This document shows positions 1 to 6,906 of a stretch of DNA of 8,445 nucleotides, piece by piece. The stretch spans positions 1-8,445 of the forward strand of contig JAUIEM010000420.1 in NCBI GenBank assembly GCA_030428695.1. Reading direction: 5' to 3'. The translations under genes were made by a program, and so were the position numbers. The notes beneath the pieces were generated by a model. It ran no database searches, was not told the DNA's origin, and worked only from the letters and a program-made list of their open reading frames with translations. Every line of letters begins with the position of its first letter. Within the stretch, counting starts at the first letter, position 1. The stretch comes from a bacterium (GTDB lineage Bacteria > Planctomycetota > J058 > JAJDCP01).

Positions 1-2
1 AA

Positions 3-22
3 GGGAGGGTTCACCCCCTCCC
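3..22 (-). terminator. Second GC-rich hairpin at the operon end
   Basis: A perfect 7-bp stem (GGGAGGG 3-9, CCCTCCC 16-22) with a six-base loop. Minus-strand transcription would meet TT at the window edge directly after the stem; whether a U-run continues is outside the window. This is the likelier terminator of the two. Confidence 0.5.
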
Positions 23-24
23 GG

Positions 25-45
25 GGGCGGGGGTAGACCCCGCCC
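25..45 (-). terminator. First GC-rich hairpin after the thioesterase-like gene
   Basis: A perfect 8-bp stem (25-32 with 38-45) and five-base loop, touching the TAG stop at 47-45. No T-run follows. It forms a tandem pair with the hairpin at 3-22. Confidence 0.45.
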
Positions 46-722
46 TACAGAAGCGCCCGGAGCGCCTCCACCCAGGGACCGACCTCCGCGGCCGCGAGAG
101 TCGGGCGACCCGGCAACACCACCTCGTCGACGGCAGGCGCGAGCCGCCTCCAGGCGCTGTACAGCTCGGCCGGATGGGCCTCGCTGCGCAGCAGGCTGAG
201 CGGCGCCCGGATCGCCGGCGCGCGGTAGGCACCGCCGGCCGCCAACTGGCCGCGCAGCGCGTCCTCCAGGCGGCGGGCGAGGAGGGGAGGGAGCGCGCGG
301 AAGGGCGCGGCCATGCGCTCGAAGATGTCGTCGACGGCGGCCCGCAGCGAGGGCGGGGGCAGCACCGGCCCGGCGGCGACGATCGGCGCGAAGGCCTCGA
401 GCAGCACCACCCCTTCGACCTCCCGGCCGGCGGCCTCGAGCTCCGCCGCGAGCGCGAAGGCGACGGTGCCCCCGAAACAGTAGCCGCCGAGCAGGCAGGG
501 GCCCGCGGGCAGCTCGGTGGCGTAGGCCCGCGCCATCTCCTCGACGGAGCCGTGGGCGGGGCCCCCGTCCATGCCGGCCCAGGCGAAGGAATGCACCGTG
601 CGGGTCGGCGGCAGGCCGCGCGCCAGGGGCACCAGCGCGAGGGGCGTCTGGCCCGCGGAAGGCAGCAGCACCAGCGCGCCCGGTGCCTCGCGGTGGGCGA
701 GGGTGCAGAACAGCCCGCTCAT
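45..722 (-). CDS. Discrete thioesterase-like alpha/beta hydrolase coupled to the PKS, with substituted catalytic residues
   Basis: A 225-residue protein of the PKS/NRPS thioesterase family (PF00975 type), which normally releases or edits acyl chains on a carrier protein. Visible landmarks are an N-terminal strand with an oxyanion-type turn (LLPSAGQ, residues 19-25), the nucleophile elbow GGYCFGG (79-85) and the following helix, then the strand VVLLEAF (105-111) and a lid-like helical stretch at about 126-165. The elbow nucleophile is Cys82 instead of Ser. Glu109 sits 27 residues later, where surfactin-type TEs have Asp. The C-terminal 'GxH' loop reads PGRPTLA (204-210), so no His is present there. 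Length is slightly below the 240-250 residues usual for stand-alone TEs. The ATG overlaps the PKS stop (ATGA, 719-722) and is preceded by GGAGG at 727-731, so it is translationally coupled to the PKS and probably acts on its ACP. The family assignment is firm; hydrolytic activity is uncertain because of the substituted residues. Confidence 0.9.
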   Translation of the reverse strand: MSGLFCTLAHREAPGALVLLPSAGQTPLALVPLARGLPPTRTVHSFAWAGMDGGPAHGSVEEMARAYATELPAGPCLLGGYCFGGTVAFALAAELEAAGREVEGVVLLEAFAPIVAAGPVLPPPSLRAAVDDIFERMAAPFRALPPLLARRLEDALRGQLAAGGAYRAPAIRAPLSLLRSEAHPAELYSAWRRLAPAVDEVVLPGRPTLAAAEVGPWVEALRALL

Positions 723-3700
723 CCCGCCTCCGCCTCGATATGGGCGGCGAGGCCGCGGATGCTCGGCTGATCGAATAGCACCGTCGTCGCCAGCCGCACG
801 CCGTGGCGCTGCTGCACGGCGTACTGGATCTGGATCGCGCTGATCGAGTCCCCGCCCAGGGCGAAGAAGTCGTCGTCGACCCCGACCGGGGCGACCCCGA
901 GCAGCTTCTCCCAGAGGGCGACCAGCGCGCGCTCGGTCGGCGTCTCCGGAGCGGCGTAGGGCGGGCCGCTCAGGGGGCGGGGCTTCTTGCCCGTCGCGAT
1001 CGCGTCCGGCCGGGCGCGCTCGCGGCGCTCGACCTCCTCGAGGGTCTGGGCGCAGGCGAGCAGGCAGGGCGGCAGGGCGTCGCAGGAGAGGAAGCGGCGC
1101 AGGGCCTCGCGCCCCGCCGCGACCGAGATGCCGAGGCCGTAGGTCGCCGTGAACTGGTGGGCGGCGGCGAGCCAGGGGTCGCTGTCGGCCTTGATGCGGA
1201 AGACCAGCTTGCCGATGTGCTCGGCGCGGGCCATGCGCTCGAAGCCGGCGTGCAGCTCTTCGATCGGCAGCACGGTCGTCGGCGAGGGCACCAGCTCGCC
1301 GCGCGCGAGCTCCCGCATCAGGGCGTCGAAGCGCTCGAGCGCGCGGGGGTGGCCGTCGTCGACCATCTTGCCGAGGTCGAGGGCGGTGAACTGGAGGTTG
1401 TGGCGGAAGGGCAGGAGGCCGAGCGCCGTGTCCCCGTAGATGTCGCGCTTGCCGATCTCGACGAAGCGGCCGTAGGGGCGCAGCAGGCCGAGGCTGGCGG
1501 TCAGGAGCTCGCCGGCCAGGGAGTTCAGCACGATGTCGACGCCCTCCCCGTCGGTCCAGGCCCGCACGTCGTCGACGAAGCGCAGGGAGCGCGAGTCGCT
1601 GATGTGCTCGACCCCGAGGGCCCGCAGGTGGGCGCGCTTCTCCTCGCGGCCGGCCGTCGCGAAGACCTCCGCGCCGAGCTTCTGCGCGAGCTGCACCGCG
1701 GCCAGGCCGACGCCTCCGGTGGCGGCGTGGATCAGCACCCGCTCGCCGGGCCGCAGCCGCGCGATCTCGCGCAGGGCGTAGTCGGCCGTGAGGAACACGC
1801 TGGGGATGCCCGCCGCCGCTTCGGGCGAGAGGTTCCGGGTCAGCGGCATGACCCGCTCGGCGCGGCAGACGACGTGGGAGGCGAAGCTGTAGCGGGCGAG
1901 GGCGAGCACCAGGTCGCCGGGGCGGAAGCTCCGCACCTTCGCGCCGACCTTGTGGATGCGGCCGCTGCACTCGACGCCGAGGGGAGGATCCTCCGGCACG
2001 GCGTCGGGCATCTGGTCGAGGGCGGTCAGGACGTCGCGGAAGTTCAGGCCGGCGGCGAGCACCTCGATGACCACCTCGTCCGGCCCGGGCTCCGGAACTT
2101 CCCACGCCTCCAGCGTGACCGAGGCGATGTCCCCCGGCCGGGTCAGCCGCGCCCGGAACACCGCCGGCCGCACCGCCAGGGAGTCGGTCGCCGTGCGCCG
2201 CAGGTAGCCGTCGACCTCGACCAGCAGCCGGCCCTCGGCGTCGACCAGCCGGGCGCCGATCGCCCCGTCCGGGCGCGCCTCGCTGCGCAGGAAGAAGCGC
2301 CGACCGGGCGTCGCGAGGACCCGCACGCGGGCGATGCTGAACGGGATGCCGTCGGGCTCGACCCCCGTGTGGCGGCCGCTGAGCGCGACGTCGAAGGTCG
2401 CCGGGTGCAGCACGAAGGCGGCGAGGTCCGCGGCGTAGGCGTCGTCGAGCGCGAGCTCGTTCCAGACCGCGCCGTCGACTTCCCGGCGCCCGCGCACGCA
2501 CTGCCAGCGCGCCCCCGCGGAGACGTGCCGGTGGCGGTAGGGCGGCTCCGGCTCGAAGTCGGCGGGCGGGAGGAAACGCTCGCCCTCCCCCGGGCCGAGC
2601 GGCGCGCACACCCCGCTGCTGGTGGTCACGAAGGGGGCGCGGCTGCCGCGCGGGCGGCTGCGCAGCTCGAAGCGCTCGTGGCTGCCTGCGGGGCGGAAGG
2701 CGACCTCGAGCTCGACGCCGTCGTCGACGAACAGCGGGCGCAGGAAGTGGATGTCGCGGAGCTCGACCCGCTCGCTGGCGACGTGGTCGACGTAGGCCGC
2801 GCGCACCGCCTCGAGCTGGGTCACGCCGGCGAGCAGCGGGCGCCCGTCGTAGCGGTGTTCGAGCACCCAGCGCACCGCCTCCGGCGCGTCCGGGCCGAGC
2901 TCTCCCCGGTAGCGCCAGCGCCCGTCGGGAGCGCGCAGGCGGACGGCGAAGAAGGGCAGCCCGACCGCCTCGCGCGCGCCCTCGAAGCGCTCCCGCGGGC
3001 CGCCCCCCTCGCGGGCGATGCGCTCGGCCATCCCGACCTCTTCCCACGGGCCCCAGCCGACCGCGCAGCTCAGCCCCAGGCCCTGGGCGGCGCGGCGCCG
3101 CATCAGCGCGTCGAGCACGCCGTTGGCGAGGGCGTAGCCGACCTGGCCGCGGGCCGGCTGGTAGCAGGCCTGCGAGGAGAAGCACAGGCAGAAGTCCAGG
3201 GCCCCGAGCCGCGCGCTGAGGTGGAAGGCGCCGGCCACCTTGGCGGGGAACATCGCGCCGATGCGCTCCGGCGTCGCCTCGAGCACCAGGGTCGGCTCGT
3301 TGACGCCGGCGGCGTGGATCAGCCCGTGCACCGCGCCCCAGCGCTGCTCGACGGCCGAGACCAGGGCGTCGACCTCCGCGACCTCGCCGATGTCTGCCTG
3401 CAGCAGCAGCACCTCGGCGCCGTCGGCCTCGAGCGCGAGGATCGTCCGCAGGGCGCGGCCGATCTTGTCGTCGCGGCGCGCGCGGGCGGGCCACTCTTCC
3501 CGCGGCGGCGGCGTCCAGCGCGTGCTCAGGGCGAGCCGCGCGCCCGCCTCTTTCCACAGCATCCGGGCGGCGACCAGGCCGAGGGCGCCGGCGCCCCCGC
3601 TGATCAGCACCACCCCTCGGGGCCGCAGCCGCAGCCGGCTGAGGGGCAGGTCGGCGCGTGGCCGCAGGGTCTCGACGAAGCGCCCCGCCGGCCGCAGGAG

Positions 3701-6700
3701 GACGAGGCCCCTCGCCGGCGTGCGCAGCTCGTCGAGAAGCGTCGCCAGCGGGACCGCCTCGGGTCCGGGCAGGTCGATCAGCCGCAGCCCGACCGCCGGC
3801 AGCTCGACCGGCACGCAGCGCAGGGGGCCGGTCAGCCCGCCCTTCTCGGCGAACAGCGGCTGGGTCTCCCCGGGCCGGCGGGTGTAGCCGTCGGCGACCG
3901 CGTCGATGCGCAGCCCCTCGATCCGTCCGCAGGCGTGGGCGGCCTGCAGCACCGCGAGCAGGCTCTGGCTGCCGGTGCGCGTCGCGTGCGCGAAGGCTTC
4001 CGCGCTGTTGTGGGGCCCGTCCGGTCCGGTGCAGGCGCCGAGGTGGACCACGGACAGCGGACCCTCCGGCAGCGCGCGCAGCACCTGCGCGAAGTCCTCG
4101 GGGGCGTCGGGACGTACCGTGAAGGCAGCGCCCCCTGCGAAGTCCTCCCCGAAGCGCGCCCGCGCCCCCTGGAGGGCGTCGGCGAGGGCGTCCGCGAGGG
4201 GGCCGTCGCCGCACACCAGCCACACGCGTTCGGCGGGCTCCGGCGCGGCGGGCTCGGGGCTCCAGTCGGGCACGTAGAGCTTGAGCGGGAAGCGCGGCGC
4301 GCACTCGAGCGCGCCCTTGTCGACATAGCGCCGCTGGCGCTGGAAGGGGTAGGTCGGCAGCGTCACCCGCCGCCCGGGAAAGGCCTCCGGCGCGAGCGCG
4401 GCCCCCGCCGCCCAGGCGCTGGCGCGGGCCTTGCGCGCGGTGGCGCCGTCGAAGCCGCCGACCGTCGGCGCGTCCGGGAGCTGCCGCCGCACCAGGCTGC
4501 GCAGGCCCGCCCCGGGCCCGAGCTCGAGGTAGACCGGTGACCATTGCCGCTCGATCGCGCGCAGGCCTTCCCCGAAGCGCACCGGCCGGCGGATGTGCTC
4601 GGCCCAGTAGCCGGGGTCGCGGGCCTGCGCGGCGCTGATCGGGGCGCCGGTCGCGTTGGAGAGGAAGGGGATGCGCGGCGCGGCGAGGGGGATGCCGGCG
4701 AGCAGCTCCCGGAACTCCGGCAGCGCCGCATCCATCATCCAGGAGTGGAAGGCGTGGGAAGTCGCGAGCGCCTTGTGGGCGACGCCCTCCGCGGCGAGGA
4801 CGGCGCAGAATTCCTCCAGCTCCGGCGTCGGTCCGGACACCACGCACAGCCCCGGACCGTTGACCGCCGCCAGCTCGACCCGCGCGGGCAGCCGCGCCTG
4901 GAGCGCCTCGGCGGCCAGGAAGACGCTCGCCATGCTGCCCGCCGGACAGGCCTGCATCAGCCGCGCGCGGGCGGCGACCAGGCGCAGCCCGGCCTCGAGG
5001 GAGAACACCCCCGCCAGGCAGGCGGCGACCAGCTCGCCGACCGAGTGCCCGAGCATCACCGCCGGGCGCAGGCCCCAGGCCTCGCACTGGCGGGCGAGGG
5101 CGTACTCGACGACGAACAGCGCCGGCTGGGTCAGGGCCGTCTGGGCCAGCCGGCGGGCCGCGTCCGGCCCCGGGTCGGCGCGGAGGAGCGCGCGGATGTC
5201 GAGGCCGAGCGCCGGCTCGAGGAGCGCGGCGCAGGTGTCGACGGCCGCGCGGTAGACCTCCTCGGCGGCGTACAGCTCCGCCCCCATGCCCGGCCGCTGG
5301 GCGCCCTGGCCGGGGAACAGGAAGGCGACCGGCCGCGTCTCGGCCCGGCCGACGATGTCCGGCGCCGCCCGCAGCCGCGCCGGCCAGGCTTCCCCCGGCT
5401 CCGCCAGCCAGGCGGCCCGGTGGGCGAAGGAGGCGCGCCGGGCGAGGGTGTGGGCGACGTCCGCGAGGGCGAGCTCCGGATGCTCCTCGAGGTGGGCGGC
5501 GAGGTCGCTGCGGCGGCGCTCCAGGGCCGCCTCGTCCCGGGCCGACAGGAGCAGCAGGGTCGGCGCCGCGGACGGCGCCGCCGGTGCTTCCCGACGATGC
5601 TCCTCGAGGATGATGTGTGCGTTCGAGCCCCCGAAGCCGAAAGAGGACACTCCCGCGCGGCGCGGATTCCCGCCTGCGAAGGGGCGCACCGCGGTCGGGA
5701 TGAAGAAGGGCGAGGCCTCGAGCCCGAGGCGCGGGTTCGGGGCAGCGAAGTTCGCCGCCGGCGGCATCTTCCCCTCGCGCAGCACCAGGCAGGCCTTGAT
5801 CAGGCTGACCACTCCGGCGGCGGTGCGCAGATGGCCGACGTTGGCCTTGACCGAGCCGAGGCCGCAGCTGCCCGGCGCGGCACCCGCCCGCTGCCAGATC
5901 TCCCGCAGGGCGGCGACCTCGACCGGGTCGCCGGCCAGGGTCGCGGTGCCGTGGGCCTCGACGTAGCCGATGCTGGCGGCGTCGATGCCCCCGTCGCGCA
6001 GGGCGGCCTCGATCGCGGCCTGCTGGCCGGCCCGGGTCGGGGCGACGAAGCTGTCCCGGCCGGGCCGCCCGCCGTCGTTGCTGACCCCGACCCCGCGGAT
6101 CACCGCGAGCACCGGCTGCCCGGCGGCGACGGCGTCCTCCAGCCGGCGCAGGACCACCGCTCCGGCGCCGCTGCCGAAGACGGTGCCGTCCGCGGCGGCG
6201 TCGAAGGAGCGCACCCGGCCCTGGCGCGAGTACATGCCGTCGGCCGAGGCGATGTAGCTCGACAGCTCGTGCCGGTAGCAGCTCGCGCCGCCGGCGATGG
6301 CGGTGTCGCACTCGAGCCGCCGCAGGCTCTCGACCGCGACGCGGATCGCGACCAGCGAGGTCGCGCAGGCCGACAGCACGCAGAAGCTCGGCCCCTCCAG
6401 CCCGAGTCGGTGGGACACCCGGGCGGGCAGGAACTCCGCGCCGCTGCCGGTGCGCAGGGGCACCGTCAGGCTCTCGCCGCGGTCACGGGCGATCAGCCGG
6501 CGCAGGTTCTCGGGGTAGTCGCCTTCGGAGCCGGTGAACACGCCGGTCCGCCGCAGCTCTTCGCCGGGCGCGAGGCCGGCGCGCTCGAGGGCTTCCCAGG
6601 CGCACTCGAGGAAGAGCTTGTGCTCGGGGTTGATCAGCTCCGCCTCGAAGTCGGCGATGCCGAAGAAAGCGGTGTCCGCGTAGGCGATGTCCCGGAGCTT

Positions 6701-6895
6701 CGGCGCCGCCCGCACCACCGCGGGATCGGCGAGCGCGGCCTTGTCGCGGCCCTCCCGCCGCAGGGTGTCGGCGTCGGCCCGGGTCAGGGTGTCGCGGCCG
6801 GCGAGCAGGTGCTCCCAGAAACGCTCGGGGGTGTCGGCGCCGGGGACCCGCAGGGCCATGCCGACGACGGCGATCGCGGACGCGGGTTCGTGCAC
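719..6895 (-). CDS. Single-module, fully reducing type I polyketide synthase (KS-AT-KR-DH-ER-ACP)
   Basis: A 2058-residue multidomain enzyme that would extend an acyl chain with malonyl units and reduce each beta-keto group. Domains by residue: KS about 5-432, AT about 521-858, KR about 870-1320 (structural half first, catalytic half from about 1093), DH about 1340-1570, ER about 1578-1902, a KR-C-terminus-like linker 1919-1957, ACP about 1985-2055. All have their principal catalytic residues (see separate entries). The start is GTG at 6895-6893: it has AGGAGG four bases upstream and puts the KS strand IAVVGMALRVPG at residues 8-19. The open frame continues to 7087 but runs through a repeat with no protein-like content, and the next in-frame ATG (6859) would cut into the KS. 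Only about seven residues precede the KS and three follow the ACP, so there are no evident docking domains. The order differs from the usual KS-AT-DH-ER-KR-ACP. KS and ACP motifs resemble those of hybrid NRPS/PKS systems. The product cannot be predicted. Confidence 0.96.
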   Translation of the reverse strand: MHEPASAIAVVGMALRVPGADTPERFWEHLLAGRDTLTRADADTLRREGRDKAALADPAVVRAAPKLRDIAYADTAFFGIADFEAELINPEHKLFLECAWEALERAGLAPGEELRRTGVFTGSEGDYPENLRRLIARDRGESLTVPLRTGSGAEFLPARVSHRLGLEGPSFCVLSACATSLVAIRVAVESLRRLECDTAIAGGASCYRHELSSYIASADGMYSRQGRVRSFDAAADGTVFGSGAGAVVLRRLEDAVAAGQPVLAVIRGVGVSNDGGRPGRDSFVAPTRAGQQAAIEAALRDGGIDAASIGYVEAHGTATLAGDPVEVAALREIWQRAGAAPGSCGLGSVKANVGHLRTAAGVVSLIKACLVLREGKMPPAANFAAPNPRLGLEASPFFIPTAVRPFAGGNPRRAGVSSFGFGGSNAHIILEEHRREAPAAPSAAPTLLLLSARDEAALERRRSDLAAHLEEHPELALADVAHTLARRASFAHRAAWLAEPGEAWPARLRAAPDIVGRAETRPVAFLFPGQGAQRPGMGAELYAAEEVYRAAVDTCAALLEPALGLDIRALLRADPGPDAARRLAQTALTQPALFVVEYALARQCEAWGLRPAVMLGHSVGELVAACLAGVFSLEAGLRLVAARARLMQACPAGSMASVFLAAEALQARLPARVELAAVNGPGLCVVSGPTPELEEFCAVLAAEGVAHKALATSHAFHSWMMDAALPEFRELLAGIPLAAPRIPFLSNATGAPISAAQARDPGYWAEHIRRPVRFGEGLRAIERQWSPVYLELGPGAGLRSLVRRQLPDAPTVGGFDGATARKARASAWAAGAALAPEAFPGRRVTLPTYPFQRQRRYVDKGALECAPRFPLKLYVPDWSPEPAAPEPAERVWLVCGDGPLADALADALQGARARFGEDFAGGAAFTVRPDAPEDFAQVLRALPEGPLSVVHLGACTGPDGPHNSAEAFAHATRTGSQSLLAVLQAAHACGRIEGLRIDAVADGYTRRPGETQPLFAEKGGLTGPLRCVPVELPAVGLRLIDLPGPEAVPLATLLDELRTPARGLVLLRPAGRFVETLRPRADLPLSRLRLRPRGVVLISGGAGALGLVAARMLWKEAGARLALSTRWTPPPREEWPARARRDDKIGRALRTILALEADGAEVLLLQADIGEVAEVDALVSAVEQRWGAVHGLIHAAGVNEPTLVLEATPERIGAMFPAKVAGAFHLSARLGALDFCLCFSSQACYQPARGQVGYALANGVLDALMRRRAAQGLGLSCAVGWGPWEEVGMAERIAREGGGPRERFEGAREAVGLPFFAVRLRAPDGRWRYRGELGPDAPEAVRWVLEHRYDGRPLLAGVTQLEAVRAAYVDHVASERVELRDIHFLRPLFVDDGVELEVAFRPAGSHERFELRSRPRGSRAPFVTTSSGVCAPLGPGEGERFLPPADFEPEPPYRHRHVSAGARWQCVRGRREVDGAVWNELALDDAYAADLAAFVLHPATFDVALSGRHTGVEPDGIPFSIARVRVLATPGRRFFLRSEARPDGAIGARLVDAEGRLLVEVDGYLRRTATDSLAVRPAVFRARLTRPGDIASVTLEAWEVPEPGPDEVVIEVLAAGLNFRDVLTALDQMPDAVPEDPPLGVECSGRIHKVGAKVRSFRPGDLVLALARYSFASHVVCRAERVMPLTRNLSPEAAAGIPSVFLTADYALREIARLRPGERVLIHAATGGVGLAAVQLAQKLGAEVFATAGREEKRAHLRALGVEHISDSRSLRFVDDVRAWTDGEGVDIVLNSLAGELLTASLGLLRPYGRFVEIGKRDIYGDTALGLLPFRHNLQFTALDLGKMVDDGHPRALERFDALMRELARGELVPSPTTVLPIEELHAGFERMARAEHIGKLVFRIKADSDPWLAAAHQFTATYGLGISVAAGREALRRFLSCDALPPCLLACAQTLEEVERRERARPDAIATGKKPRPLSGPPYAAPETPTERALVALWEKLLGVAPVGVDDDFFALGGDSISAIQIQYAVQQRHGVRLATTVLFDQPSIRGLAAHIEAEAG
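727..731 (-). promoter_or_regulatory. Ribosome binding site of the thioesterase-like gene
   Basis: GGAGG on the minus strand, four bases upstream of the ATG at 722, inside the last codons of the PKS. Together with the ATGA overlap it supports coupled translation of the two proteins. Confidence 0.6.
731..943 (-). other. PKS domain: acyl carrier protein (ACP)
   Basis: Residues about 1985-2055. The phosphopantetheine attachment site is Ser2017 in FFALGGDSISAIQI (2010-2023), codon at 847-845. The GGDS form is common in carrier proteins of NRPS and hybrid NRPS/PKS systems. The protein ends three residues after the last helix, so the chain is presumably handed in trans to the overlapping thioesterase-like protein or to another enzyme. 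Confidence 0.95.
1025..1141 (-). other. KR-C-terminus-like segment between ER and ACP
   Basis: Residues 1919-1957, beginning YGLGISVAAGREALRRFL and ending in TLEEVERR. This resembles the segment that normally closes a PKS ketoreductase just before the ACP: 'GI...eG..al.riL', then a strand, then 'dLe..i'. Here it is separated from the KR catalytic core by the whole DH-ER block. The similarity is judged by eye from family knowledge. It could be the true last element of the KR or a remnant left by a domain swap. Confidence 0.55.
1190..2164 (-). other. PKS domain: enoylreductase (ER)
   Basis: Residues about 1578-1902. This is a medium-chain reductase-type ER that reduces the enoyl intermediate with NADPH. 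Landmarks are AAGLNFRDVL (1614-1623), the PLGVECSG segment (1638-1645), the nucleotide-binding loop HAATGGVGLAAVQLA (1723-1737), DIVLNSLAGE (1787-1796) and FVEIGKRDIY (1811-1820). The position often occupied by the active-site Tyr in the stretch after LNFRDV (ALGxYP) appears to be Met1629 (ALDQMP); ERs without that Tyr are known. The domain ends at GKLVFRI (1895-1901). Confidence 0.94.
2186..2878 (-). other. PKS domain: dehydratase-like double hot-dog (DH), placed after the KR
   Basis: Residues about 1340-1570. It has the catalytic His1347 of the HxxxGxxxxP motif (sequence HRYDGRPLLAG, so the Pro position is Ala1356) and Asp1502 in HPATFDVALSG, 155 residues on. The residue four after Asp1502, normally Gln or His, is Ser1506. 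The YGxxF-like motif is degraded (SAGARW, 1459-1464). The fold call rests on both His and Asp motifs and on the C-terminal strand around GRLLVEVDGYLRR (1555-1567). It is probably a working dehydratase, but a related hot-dog role such as pyran synthase or isomerase is not excluded. Retention of Asp1502 argues against pyran synthase. Confidence 0.85.
2936..4288 (-). other. PKS domain: ketoreductase (KR), directly after the AT
   Basis: Residues about 870-1320. The non-catalytic structural half (about 870-1090) begins around LKLYVPDW. The catalytic half has the NADPH-binding loop SGGAGALG (1099-1106), LIHAAG (1192-1197), Lys1219, Ser1241, Tyr1254 and Asn1258, the full KR tetrad. The loop after HAAG reads VNEPT and lacks the LDD signature of B-type KRs, so the stereochemical type is unclear and would be erased by DH anyway. 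The core ends at GWGPWEEVGMAERI (1280-1293). The expected last helical segment does not follow; similar sequence appears at 1919-1957, after the ER. Confidence 0.93.
4322..5335 (-). other. PKS domain: acyltransferase (AT), predicted malonyl-CoA specific
   Basis: Residues about 521-858. This domain loads the extender unit on the ACP. It shows FPGQGAQ (527-533), the nucleophile Ser618 in GHSVGE, Arg643 of the carboxylate-binding helix, and HAFH at 714-717. HAFH at that position is the established signature for malonyl-CoA, whereas methylmalonyl ATs have YASH. The domain ends with LPTYPFQRQRRY (846-857), the common post-AT linker motif. Specificity is inferred from the motif. Confidence 0.93.
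5600..6883 (-). other. PKS domain: ketosynthase (KS)
   Basis: Residues 5-432. This domain does the decarboxylative Claisen condensation. The catalytic triad is complete: Cys177 in SACATSLVA (the usual form is TACSSSLVA), His315 in EAHGTAT (usual EAHGTGT) and His355 in KANVGHL. The C-terminal motif GVSSFGFGGSNAHIIL (415-430) is typical. The stretch INPEHKLFLECAWEALE (88-104) is the usual region after 'DPQ', here with Asn in place of Asp. The active Cys means this is an extending KS, not a KSQ loading domain. Confidence 0.96.
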
Positions 6896-6899
6896 GGTG

Positions 6900-6905
6900 C
6901 CTCCT
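6900..6905 (-). promoter_or_regulatory. Ribosome binding site of the PKS gene
   Basis: AGGAGG read on the minus strand, a perfect Shine-Dalgarno core, four bases (CACC) before the GTG at 6895. It decides the PKS start. It begins one base outside the palindromic repeat at 6907-7062. Confidence 0.8.
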
Positions 6906-6906
6906 A

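Noticed and set aside
723..6311. Open frame of about 1860 further codons upstream of, and in frame with, the thioesterase-like gene
   Set aside because: It is an Arg/Ala/Gly/Pro-rich shadow of the PKS in another frame, produced by high GC. All recognisable domains are in the PKS frame, and the TE starts at the ATG overlapping the PKS stop.
6857..6859. In-frame ATG at 6859 as the PKS start
   Set aside because: It would remove the conserved first KS strand (IAVVG) and has no Shine-Dalgarno as good as the one before 6895.
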